Positions 1 through 5,251 of a stretch of 5,251 nucleotides of DNA are shown here, piece after piece (the stretch's first letter is position 1; the number at the start of each line of letters is the position of its first letter). Made by a program: the position numbers and the translations under genes. The stretch is taken from the NCBI GenBank assembly GCA_033791145.1, contig JASJHH010000040.1, positions 1-5,251 of the forward strand, written 5' to 3'. Source of the stretch: JAALKW01 sp033791145. GTDB lineage: Bacteria > Pseudomonadota > Gammaproteobacteria > Legionellales > Legionellaceae. The notes beneath the pieces are model-generated. The model was not told where the DNA came from, made no database searches, and saw only the letters and a list, made by a program, of their open reading frames with translations.

Positions 1-172
1 GCGATTGGCGTTATCCGATGACGTCTAAGTTTTAACACCTAACCGCATAAACCCCCTACACCCTACAGGGTCATAATCCCATACGTTCAAATACGTCATT
101 GCTGTATAGGTTACGGAGCTCGAATGAGACCTAAGCTTTTATGAGGGCATGGTAATCAGAGCCTTACAATGC

Positions 173-188
173 TATTTGTGCGCAAATA
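173..188. other. Short inverted repeat upstream of the first gene
   Basis: TATTTG at 173-178 is matched by CAAATA at 183-188 around a 4-base loop, ten bases before the ATG at 198. It could be an operator or a small hairpin in the leader. No convincing -35/-10 pair was found in 1-197, and the rest of this leader shows nothing I can name. Confidence 0.25.
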
Positions 189-197
189 ACGGGCAGC

Positions 198-1841
198 ATG
201 CTATGCTTTAGTTATGTAAAACATATCCAAAATTTAGAGGTAAAGTTATTAAAAGCTTATTACAATAATCAAAATGCTTTTGGGCGTTCTTTTCTTATAC
301 CAAGCCTATTCGGTAGAGCACTAGACGAGCAAGCGCCGTTAGAAATCTTTAAGTTACTCAGCGCTCATTCTTTCAGGTCTTTCTTTAGAATATATAATGT
401 ATTTGCACCTAAGCCTTTAATGGACTTTGCAGCACACCTATCAATGCCGTGTGGTAGAGCATGGCAATTACTTCAGGAGAACAATTTATTAGAAGGAGAG
501 CATGCACAAGCTAACTTTGAGGCTGTAGCTCGGCATCAAGAGCCAGAGTACCTTACTAAAGCCCTTGAAATCCTCGACAAAGCAGGACTGCTCTCGGGAG
601 AGCACGGGCAAGCTAGATTTAATCAAATCATGCAACACGCAAACCTATTGTTTTCTGAGCCTGTGAAAGAACTATGGGGGAACCTTGCCAGCCACCACCT
701 CACCGAAGCACGGTGGAATCACATCACTCAACTATGCAGGGCTAACCAAGTTAACCTGCGGATAGGCCAAGCTCGTCTCGTGAATTATATTAATCAGGAC
801 ATCTTAGGAATAAACGAAAGAGCCGCAGCAAATGCGTTTAACCAACGCCAAAGCACCCATACAGCCAGTGTGCATCAATCTGTTTCTGAATCTGCAATAC
901 GATTAAATAAGCTATATGGCGATAAGATTAATGATTTACAGGAAACACTCGAAGCAATAGAAGCTTGGGTGAATGCACAAGATGAACATGAGGTTGAAAA
1001 GCGTGCGATTCAACAGTTGGTATATTCATTTTATGAATTTATAGACCAAACCTCAGGGATAAACACTAAAACACTTTTAGCATTAAGTTGGATGGCGATA
1101 CATGATGAGGAAACGAGAACAGGCACTTTAGATGATGCGAAAGAACTATTGCTACAAGGACTATTTGAAATACAACGTGCTTATAATCTTTCTGATACAT
1201 TTGAAGACGACAAAGATGAACATGATAAAGCCAGTTGCGCCTCAGGCACATTTAATAAATTCATTGAAAAACTGGTGGGTGTGCATCCGGCTGCTGAATT
1301 AAAATATATCACCAAGAAAGGCGCTGACTTAAAACTAACCCCACTTATTCTTGAATCTGCAATAGTCTATTTAAAACAAGCAGACTTAGATTCAAGAGAC
1401 CTAAATCTTGAATCACTTAAAAAAGCTGTTCTCTCAACCGGAAGAGAGCAGCTTTTGTTTGAGTATGCAGGTGGACCAATCGAAGCGCTTGCTAAAAACT
1501 ATGATACGTTTGAGGCATTTCAAGCTTCTGATAATTACCCCGTGTTTCAAGGGCTCATCATAGACCGACAAGACGAAGGGCTTGAGCAGATGATAGAAGG
1601 TAAGTTAGTAGTTGATGGCACAGATGTTGGGTTGGATGAAAAACTCAATGCTTTAATCATCCAAGCGAAACCAATAGAAGAAAAAGCAGCTGAGGAGGAG
1701 GAAGAACCTGACGTCCCTTTGACAAAAGAGGAAATGAAAAAGGCACGCCTGAAAATGTTTGATAAATCAGATGCTGATGTTTCAGAATCAAACAGCTCTG
1801 AAGAAAGCAAGGACTCCCCGAGCCCTGGCACAGGAAAGTAA
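198..1841 (+). CDS. Legionella-type repeat protein, candidate Dot/Icm-secreted effector
   Basis: The 547-residue product has no signal peptide or clear membrane segment. Two tandem 34-residue units are visible: L91-L98 then GEHAQANF at 100-107, and L126-L132 then GEHGQARF at 134-141. A charged helical middle (about 235-285) leads to GLFEIQRAYNLSD (321-333) and ASGTFNKFIEKLVGVHP (348-364), a segment I associate with paralogous Legionella proteins of unknown function. The C-terminus has a glutamate cluster (494-503), basic helix KEEMKKARLKMF (510-521) and polar Ser/Pro-rich tail ending SPSPGTGK. An acidic block near a polar, unstructured end resembles Dot/Icm type IV secretion signals, so a secreted effector is plausible but inferred. 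ATG 198 is the first in-frame start after the stop at 153-155. Its Shine-Dalgarno is weak (GGGCAGC) and the next in-frame ATG is codon 75, so loss of the original 5' end is possible. It is separated from the next gene by 61 bases containing a new promoter. No enzymatic motif was recognised. Confidence 0.7.
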   Translation: MLCFSYVKHIQNLEVKLLKAYYNNQNAFGRSFLIPSLFGRALDEQAPLEIFKLLSAHSFRSFFRIYNVFAPKPLMDFAAHLSMPCGRAWQLLQENNLLEGEHAQANFEAVARHQEPEYLTKALEILDKAGLLSGEHGQARFNQIMQHANLLFSEPVKELWGNLASHHLTEARWNHITQLCRANQVNLRIGQARLVNYINQDILGINERAAANAFNQRQSTHTASVHQSVSESAIRLNKLYGDKINDLQETLEAIEAWVNAQDEHEVEKRAIQQLVYSFYEFIDQTSGINTKTLLALSWMAIHDEETRTGTLDDAKELLLQGLFEIQRAYNLSDTFEDDKDEHDKASCASGTFNKFIEKLVGVHPAAELKYITKKGADLKLTPLILESAIVYLKQADLDSRDLNLESLKKAVLSTGREQLLFEYAGGPIEALAKNYDTFEAFQASDNYPVFQGLIIDRQDEGLEQMIEGKLVVDGTDVGLDEKLNALIIQAKPIEEKAAEEEEEPDVPLTKEEMKKARLKMFDKSDADVSESNSSEESKDSPSPGTGK

Positions 1842-1844
1842 CCC

Positions 1845-1873
1845 TTGATTTTCGTCCGAAATATGTATACATT
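1845..1873 (+). promoter_or_regulatory. Probable promoter of the AbiE operon
   Basis: TTGATT at 1845-1850 and TACATT at 1868-1873 form a sigma70-like -35/-10 pair with a 17-base spacer. It starts 3 bases after the first gene's stop codon, so the toxin-antitoxin pair appears to be transcribed independently. TATAAA at 1885-1890 is an alternative -10, but it has no good -35. Confidence 0.5.
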
Positions 1874-1881
1874 TAACGGAC
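1854..1881. promoter_or_regulatory. 28-bp dyad, likely antitoxin operator
   Basis: GTCCG at 1854-1858 mirrors CGGAC at 1877-1881, and the centre ATGTATACAT (1863-1872) is a perfect palindrome. Only three of the 14 base pairs across the dyad mismatch. The left arm also forms a small palindrome of its own, TTTCG-TC-CGAAA (1850-1861). The dyad covers the spacer and -10 of the proposed promoter. AbiEi antitoxins are known to repress their own operon by binding inverted repeats, so a bound antitoxin here would block polymerase. The binding itself is inferred. Confidence 0.55.
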
Positions 1882-1902
1882 AACTATAAACTAAAGATAA
1901 GT

Positions 1903-2547
1903 ATGTCCTTAAAAATTTTAATCTTAGATAGAATCAAGACTCCTGAACAAGGCATGGTTTGGACACCTTTTGACTTTTTGGATCTTGGTAATCGAGATGC
2001 AGTTGACAAGGTTTTACAACGTTTAGTTAAAACAAACTCTATTAGACGAATAGATAGAGGTTTATATGATTATCCTAAAAAAAATAATTTAATAGGCGCC
2101 TTGATGGCGCCTAATTACCAAAATGTTATAGCAGCAGTATCTCGTAGAGATCAATCACGTATGCTTGTTGATGGATTAACGTCAGCCAATGATTTAGGTT
2201 TGACAAATGCTGTACCAGGCCAGGTTAATATTTTAACCGATAGTCGTTTAAAACCAATAAAAATCGGTAACTTAGTGCTAAAGTTCAAACATACAGCTCC
2301 TAGCAAACTTTATTGGGCTGATCGCCCTGCAATGCGAGTAGTTCAAGCACTGCATTGGCTTAGAGATGTAATTGAAAAGAATAATAAAGAGCAAATAAAA
2401 AATAAGCTGATATTATTTCTTAAAGGTCACCCTAAGCAAAAAATTATTGTGAATGATTTATGTGAAGGCTTATCTACTTTACCTGCTTGGATGCAAAAAT
2501 TTTTGAAAGAGTTAATTTTAGAGTTAGAAGGAAATTCGGATGAGTAG
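1903..2547 (+). CDS. abiEi: AbiEi/DUF6088-like antitoxin and autorepressor
   Basis: The 214-residue protein has an N-terminal winged helix-turn-helix at about residues 15-60: a helix pair around FLDLGNRDAVDKVLQRLVK, then a basic wing RRIDRGLYDYPKK. A second domain carries the family signature DGLTSANDLGLTNAVPGQ (90-107) and the strand pattern VNILTDSRLKPIKIGNLVLKF. This matches the AbiEi_1/DUF6088 antitoxins found upstream of AbiEii toxins. In type IV systems the antitoxin counteracts the toxin without forming a stable complex, and its wHTH represses the operon. ATG 1903 follows only a weak AAAGA-type ribosome site. The toxin start lies inside its last codons, so the two are translationally coupled. 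A DUF6088 protein without autorepressor activity is possible, but the dyad just upstream argues for autoregulation. Confidence 0.85.
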   Translation: MSLKILILDRIKTPEQGMVWTPFDFLDLGNRDAVDKVLQRLVKTNSIRRIDRGLYDYPKKNNLIGALMAPNYQNVIAAVSRRDQSRMLVDGLTSANDLGLTNAVPGQVNILTDSRLKPIKIGNLVLKFKHTAPSKLYWADRPAMRVVQALHWLRDVIEKNNKEQIKNKLILFLKGHPKQKIIVNDLCEGLSTLPAWMQKFLKELILELEGNSDE

Positions 2548-3607
2548 TTATATCAATCAAGCATTTTTATCTATATTAAGCGCATCCGAAGAGGATAAGC
2601 GCGGTCTATTTATTGCTACTGCAAACCGTTTAGGCGTACCTATTCAAAACATAGAAAAAGATTTCTGGGTTTGTTTGGTTCTAGATGTGCTTTTTAATGG
2701 CCAAGAAAAAAGTAGCCCAAGACTTTTGTTTAAAGGCGGAACTTCGTTATCTAAAGCCTACTCATTAATTTCACGATTTTCAGAAGATATTGATATTACT
2801 ATTTTTCGAGAAGATCTTGGGTTAGATATGCCGTTTGTAGAATTAGAGGCGTTATCAGGAAAGCAACAAAGGAAATACTTTGAGAAAATAAAAAGAGCCT
2901 CCCATGAATACATCTGCAATCGGTTAAAACCTCATTTACAATCAATTTTTGATGCGTTATTTAGAGAAATAAGAAGCAATACTCAAACACCAACTATTGA
3001 AATTGATCCAAACGATGCTAGTTGTCAGACACTTTTATTAAGGTATCCCTCCCTTAGCCATTCACAATCGTATGTACTGCCAACAGTGAAAATTGAGGCT
3101 GGTGCAAAGTCAGCACTTGATCCTCATCAGTATATGACAATTTACCCCTATATTAATGAAGATCTTCCCGATTTAGATTTAAAGGTAAATAATGTCATTA
3201 CCATTGAACCTGCGAGGACCTTTTGGGATAAAATTATTATTTTGCATGGTATCAGAAGATGGTTCGATATTAACGGGATATTACGACAAAATGGACACCG
3301 ATATTCCAGGCATTATTACGATGTGTACCAACTATTAAAATCAGATGTTTTTAACCATATGATGAGTAAACAAGATTTAGCTATTGATTGCACAAAACAC
3401 GCACAGATGTTTTTTAATAGCTCTAGCTTAGATTTACAAGCCGCATATAAGGGAACTTTTTCAATCACCCCAAACCAAAAAATGATACAGGCGTTAAAAA
3501 AAGACTACCAAGCAATGAGTGGTATGATTTTTGCTACGGTGCCTCATTTTGACGATATCATTGATGTTATATCAACTTTTGAGAATGATCTGCTTAACCA
3601 GGGATAA
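2540..3607 (+). CDS. abiEii: AbiEii nucleotidyltransferase toxin
   Basis: The 355-residue protein is a complete member of the nucleotidyltransferase AbiEii/AbiGii toxin family. The fold signature is clear: FKGGTSLSKAY at 64-74, then RFSEDIDITIF at 79-89, where D83 and D85 would bind the metal and nucleotide. Later conserved elements are VKIEAGAKSA (183-192), EPARTFWDKIIILHG (223-237) and RHYYDVYQLL (257-266). Related toxins transfer nucleotides onto RNA, with tRNA shown for the mycobacterial MenT relatives, and halt growth, which in phage-infected cells gives abortive infection. All expected motifs are present, so it looks active. Its ATG overlaps the end of the antitoxin gene by 8 bases and has an AAGGA ribosome site about 7 bases upstream. 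The reading frame stays open past the stop into a gene remnant, probably by chance. It is the terminal gene of the operon. Confidence 0.92.
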   Translation: MSSYINQAFLSILSASEEDKRGLFIATANRLGVPIQNIEKDFWVCLVLDVLFNGQEKSSPRLLFKGGTSLSKAYSLISRFSEDIDITIFREDLGLDMPFVELEALSGKQQRKYFEKIKRASHEYICNRLKPHLQSIFDALFREIRSNTQTPTIEIDPNDASCQTLLLRYPSLSHSQSYVLPTVKIEAGAKSALDPHQYMTIYPYINEDLPDLDLKVNNVITIEPARTFWDKIIILHGIRRWFDINGILRQNGHRYSRHYYDVYQLLKSDVFNHMMSKQDLAIDCTKHAQMFFNSSSLDLQAAYKGTFSITPNQKMIQALKKDYQAMSGMIFATVPHFDDIIDVISTFENDLLNQG

Positions 3608-3638
3608 CGTGCGCCAAAAAAATTTATTGGTATCCCTG
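3599..3638. terminator. Hairpin over the end of abiEii, possible weak terminator
   Basis: CAGGGATA (3599-3606) pairs perfectly with TATCCCTG (3631-3638). An inner stem CCAA/TTGG (3614-3617 and 3627-3630) stacks directly under the right arm. No T-tract follows, so intrinsic termination would be poor. It may instead stabilise the 3' end of the message or be a chance pairing. Confidence 0.3.
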
Positions 3639-3764
3639 ATCAATCACATGAACCTTTCCCAGTTACAGCCCATCAAAACCAATTGCATGTAAAAAAGCCA
3701 TTGACTCAACCGTAAGAGAGCCGCTGAGATGCCGGAGAATAAGAACTCCCCCAGCCCTAAGTGA
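3608..3764 (+). pseudogene. Decayed 3' tail of a gene resembling the first gene
   Basis: Directly after the abiEii stop, 35 codons read open (beginning RAPKKFIGIPDQSHEPF and ending KKPLTQP) to a TAA at 3713-3715. Removing one base at that point continues the frame as KRAAEMPENKNSPSPK and a stop at 3762-3764. The final residues match the end of the first gene in phase: KNSPSPK against KDSPSPGTGK, with 16 of 18 bases identical between 3741-3758 and 1809-1826. I read this as the frameshifted 3' end of a paralogue whose 5' part was displaced by the AbiE module. The match is short, and the upstream 35 residues were not found in the first gene, so homology is likely rather than proven. Confidence 0.5.
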
Positions 3765-3810
3765 TGAGAAAATTAAGTTTTGCCCCTATACGTTCGTTAG
3801 TGCATCATTG

Positions 3811-3852
3811 TTTCTGTAAATGCGATTAATAATTGATCGATGCAACAAAGCC
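3811..3852 (-). mobile_element. Left-end remnant of an IS5/IS903-like insertion sequence
   Basis: Read on the minus strand this begins GGCTTTGTTGCATCG and continues with an AT-rich stretch to about 3811. The first 12 bases share the GGCTTTGTTG core of IS903-group terminal repeats. The same 42 bases recur almost unchanged, inverted, at 4980-5020. No transposase start could be recognised to its left, so only the end is left. How far the element extends left of 3811 cannot be told without a second full copy. Confidence 0.6.
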
Positions 3853-3993
3853 ATACAAGGATATAAAAGAATTTTTGGACGGGCGATGTATGCTAGGATA
3901 TTTGAAATACAACAACAAGAACTCATGATTGGTTGTGGGATCTTAAATAAAATGACCCATCTCGGCATGCCGAAGAGTTTTAAAACACTCTAG
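3853..3993 (+). pseudogene. C-terminal fragment of an IS5-family (IS903 group) transposase
   Basis: The frame is open for 46 codons up to TAG 3991-3993 and has no start codon of its own. The end reads CGILNKMTHLGMPKSFKTL, closely resembling the usual C-terminus of IS903-group DDE transposases, in which LNKMT.LGMP is conserved. The preceding YKRIFGRAMYARIFEIQQQEL fits the helical stretch just before it. The DDE catalytic part is missing. The fragment abuts the reversed IS end at 3852 exactly, as expected if one IS inserted into another and most of both was then lost. Confidence 0.75.
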
Positions 3994-4036
3994 ATCTGCC
4001 TATTGAAAATAACTCGGTTAGTACTGCAACAAAGCC
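3994..4036 (+). mobile_element. Right end of the truncated IS, with terminal inverted repeat
   Basis: The stretch after the transposase stop closes with TGCAACAAAGCC (4025-4036), the reverse complement of the GGCTTTGTTGCA that opens the ends at 3852 and 4980. A stop about 40 bases before the terminal repeat is normal for this IS group. It marks 4036 as the outer boundary of the element. The flanking bases AATGTAGCA show no matching target duplication in the window. Confidence 0.7.
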
Positions 4037-4054
4037 AATGTAGCAAGAAAATAG

Positions 4055-4083
4055 TTGTAAACTCAGTTTACAGTGGCTATAAT
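4055..4083 (+). promoter_or_regulatory. Promoter of the DUF4258 toxin-antitoxin operon
   Basis: TTGTAA at 4055-4060 and a perfect TATAAT at 4078-4083 are spaced by 17 bases. Transcription would start near 4090, leaving a leader of about 23 bases before GTG 4113. It lies only 18 bases beyond the IS end at 4036, yet is complete and independent of the IS. Confidence 0.7.
4056..4072. promoter_or_regulatory. Perfect 17-bp palindrome, likely operator
   Basis: TGTAAACT and AGTTTACA are exact inverted copies around a single C. The palindrome covers most of the -35 box and part of the spacer, an ideal repressor position. The HTH protein encoded at 4464-4922 is the obvious candidate to bind it as a dimer, as MqsA- and HigA-type antitoxins do on their own promoters. 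Confidence 0.65.
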
Positions 4084-4112
4084 AATACATATCTTATTAA
4101 TCAAGAATAAAT

Positions 4113-4451
4113 GTGTCGTCAAAACCAACAAAAAAAACTGACAAAGAATTATTCTCGTTGATAGACGAAAAAATTAAGCAAGGGAGCTATGTGTTTCTTC
4201 CGCATTCCAAGAAGAGACTAAATGAGCGAAATATATCGGAGTTGGATGTGGTTCGACTGTTGTCTGGGGAAAAAAGTTATGGCCGGAAGCGCAACAAGAA
4301 AAAGGATACATATGAGAATCCGTCGATTAGTGATTTGGCACAAGACTGGAAGTACTGCATTGAAGGCCATGATATTGATGGCATTAGCTTAAGAGTCATT
4401 ATCACATTTTCTGATGATCTAATGCCAATTATTACAGTAATCAAAATTTGA
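4113..4451 (+). CDS. DUF4258 protein, probable toxin of a type II toxin-antitoxin pair
   Basis: The 112-residue basic protein has the DUF4258 pattern: VFLPHSKKRLNERNISELDV at 27-46, with H31, R35 and R39 spaced as in the family, then a loop rich in Lys/Arg, WKYCIEGHDIDG (79-90), and a final strand pair SLRVIITF and MPIITVIKI. This compact fold is shared with RelE- and MqsR-like ribonuclease toxins, so mRNA cleavage is a reasonable guess but is not established for this protein. GTG 4113 is the only usable start, because an in-frame stop lies at 4098-4100. There is no strong Shine-Dalgarno, which would keep synthesis low relative to the partner. Toxin-first order and a 9-base gap to an HTH gene match mqsRA- and higBA-type operons. 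Confidence 0.75.
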   Translation: MSSKPTKKTDKELFSLIDEKIKQGSYVFLPHSKKRLNERNISELDVVRLLSGEKSYGRKRNKKKDTYENPSISDLAQDWKYCIEGHDIDGISLRVIITFSDDLMPIITVIKI

Positions 4452-4463
4452 AAGGAGATTATG

Positions 4464-4922
4464 ATGAAAACTAAAATCGTAAACAACCATATTTATGAAG
4501 GCCTTGGATTTCCTGTTGAGTTAAAGAAGGTTGAAATGATTTCTATTGATGGTGACTGGGCACCTAAAATAGATGTAAAAAAAGTGGCCGATGAAGTTAT
4601 CGAGAAACTTGCTATTCAAGATGCACGGCTAACAGGTAACCAAGTGAAGTTTATTCGTTCTTATTTTTCTATGTCACTACGCGATTTTGGTGAAAAAGTT
4701 GCACATGAGTCGCATATGGCTGTGAGCAAATGGGAGAAAAAAGGAGGTATGCCCACGAATATGAATGCTAATACCGAGCATGAGTTGCGCTTGTATATTA
4801 TGGAAAAAAAGGTTGGTTTATCGAAAGCTTCAAAACCGAAATTTTTCGATATTTATTTGGCTACTAAACGCTTTTTCACCCAAAATAGTGATGCTTCATC
4901 GATCATCCATCTTGCAGCTTGA
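4464..4922 (+). CDS. Xre/MqsA-like HTH antitoxin partner of the DUF4258 protein
   Basis: The N-terminal part (about 1-50, including GFPVELKKVEMISIDGDWAP) would bind the toxin. It is followed by a helix-turn-helix at about 57-95, where QVKFIRSYFSMSLRDFGEKV precedes the recognition helix SHMAVSKWEKK. This is the arrangement of antitoxins paired with MqsR- and DUF4258-like toxins. No zinc-binding cysteines are present, unlike MqsA proper. Two ATGs lie in tandem at 4461 and 4464. The strong AAGGAG site at 4452-4457 is 3 bases from the first and 6 from the second, so I prefer 4464. That strong site contrasts with the weak one of the toxin and would favour antitoxin excess. Autorepression through the palindrome at 4056-4072 is likely. 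Residue numbers here count from the ATG at 4461. Confidence 0.75.
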   Translation: MKTKIVNNHIYEGLGFPVELKKVEMISIDGDWAPKIDVKKVADEVIEKLAIQDARLTGNQVKFIRSYFSMSLRDFGEKVAHESHMAVSKWEKKGGMPTNMNANTEHELRLYIMEKKVGLSKASKPKFFDIYLATKRFFTQNSDASSIIHLAA

Positions 4923-4979
4923 GCTTAGGGAACAGGCGATTGCATTAGTTGGTCGAATTCAGGTTTCTTAGATTCAAAT

Positions 4980-5020
4980 GGCTTTGTTGCATCGCTCAAT
5001 TATTAATCGCATTTGCAAAA
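4980..5020 (+). mobile_element. Second left-end remnant of the same IS, opposite orientation
   Basis: This begins GGCTTTGTTGCATCGCTCAA and is nearly identical, over about 40 bases, to the reverse complement of 3811-3852. The main differences are one substitution near base 16 and a few around base 36 onward. It stops where the palindromic element begins, so it is only an end fragment. With the copy at 3811-3852 it brackets the second toxin-antitoxin pair and the transposase stub. Confidence 0.65.
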
Positions 5021-5024
5021 CAGC

Positions 5025-5085
5025 CTGTGTGTAGCTAATAGTTAAATTTCAAGAAATTATCAAATTAATAATTAGCTACACACAG
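5025..5085. repeat. 61-bp palindromic element, possible MITE
   Basis: CTGTGTGTAGCTAAT (5025-5039) is repeated exactly in inverse at 5071-5085. The AT-rich interior contains a further small palindrome, AATTTC-AA-GAAATT (about 5045-5058). GCC flanks both sides (5023-5025 and 5085-5087) and could be a 3-bp target duplication, although it overlaps the outermost repeat base. It separates the IS remnant from the following coding fragment. It may be a miniature transposable element or another dispersed palindrome. It is unlikely to be a terminator, because no T-tract follows and no gene leads directly into it. Confidence 0.6.
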
Positions 5086-5088
5086 CCA

Positions 5089-5251
5089 TCAGAGTTTAAA
5101 GAAAAACTGGGCGAGGTGAAAGAAACATTAAAAGGCTTAGAAAGTGAAGAAGAAAAAAGCGCCGTTGAAAGCCTTTTCTTTAAAGAACTCACCAAAAGAG
5201 CAGAGACACTTTTTTTAGAAGGACTATTTGAAATACAACGTGCTTATAATC
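5089..5251 (+). pseudogene. Internal fragment of a paralogue of the first gene, running off the window
   Basis: An open frame of 54 codons reads SEFKEKLGEVKETLKGLESE at its start and AETLFLEGLFEIQRAYN at the window edge. The last ten residues equal residues 321-330 of the first gene, and 5219-5251 equals 1156-1188 base for base. The part before it is a charged helix that could align loosely with residues 246-280 of the first gene. There is no start codon: the frame opens at 5035 inside the palindromic element. This is therefore a 5'-truncated copy, or the interior of a second family member interrupted by the element. Whether the rest downstream is intact cannot be seen. Confidence 0.6.

Noticed and set aside
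1..35. Possible end of an upstream gene (DWRYPMTSKF then TAA 33-35)
   Set aside because: Eleven codons in one of several open frames are too short to support a call.
79..120. Loose resemblance of ATACGTTC...TCATTG...CTGTA to 3787-3818
   Set aside because: Short blocks with indels between them; could be a diverged IS end but not distinguishable from chance by eye.
1547..1831. Minus-strand open frame of 94 codons
   Set aside because: Ser-rich shadow of the Glu-rich C-terminal coding region on the plus strand.
3786..3968. Minus-strand open frame of 60 codons
   Set aside because: Runs antisense through the transposase fragment and the IS end; MALLHRSIINRI is simply the translated terminal repeat, as also at 4978.
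4277..4486. Minus-strand open frame of 69 codons
   Set aside because: Shadow of the DUF4258 gene with no start signals.
4765..4971. Plus-strand open frame overlapping the end of the HTH gene
   Set aside because: Mostly in the +1 frame of the antitoxin with no ribosome site. Its last residues LELREQAIALVGRIQVS look protein-like, so a frameshifted antitoxin end was considered, but the 153-residue frame has a plausible ending for the family.
1..5251. tRNA genes, CRISPR arrays, riboswitches, prophage attachment sites
   Set aside because: No cloverleaf, regularly spaced repeats or recognisable conserved RNA structure was seen on either strand.

Overview
The window suggests a low-GC gammaproteobacterium, most likely Legionella or a close relative. 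The main reason is the first gene. It encodes a large, apparently cytoplasmic protein that combines 34-residue GEHAQA-type repeats with a later GLFEIQRAYNLSD / ASGTFNKFIEKLVGVHP segment, a combination I associate from memory with Legionella multigene families. This assignment is by recognition only; no search was run.

Layout. Positions 198-1841 hold the repeat-containing, effector-like gene. Positions 1845-3607 hold a complete AbiE-type (type IV) toxin-antitoxin pair: an AbiEi/DUF6088-like winged-helix antitoxin and an AbiEii nucleotidyltransferase, overlapping by 8 bases, with a promoter and a 28-bp dyad in front. Positions 3608-3764 look like the decayed 3' tail of another gene whose last codons resemble those of the first gene. 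Positions 3811-4036 are insertion-sequence debris: one left end, then the C-terminal 46 codons of an IS5/IS903-like transposase with its right inverted repeat. Positions 4055-4922 hold a second toxin-antitoxin-like pair in toxin-first order: a DUF4258 protein, then an Xre/MqsA-like HTH protein, with a near-consensus promoter overlaid by a perfect 17-bp palindrome. Positions 4980-5020 are another copy of the same IS left end in the opposite orientation. Positions 5025-5085 are a 61-bp palindromic element. From about 5086 to the window edge an open frame runs into a sequence whose last 33 bases are identical to 1156-1188 of the first gene.

How it fits together. Two self-regulating toxin-antitoxin modules sit among fragments of what appears to be one paralogous gene family, interleaved with IS and MITE-like remnants. 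This is the pattern of a small accessory hotspot. The AbiE pair is likely to act in phage abortive infection and/or stabilisation of the region, and the second pair in stabilisation or stress response. Recombination between the 33-bp direct repeats would delete both modules, and addiction by the toxins would select against that loss. These roles are inferred from family knowledge and layout.
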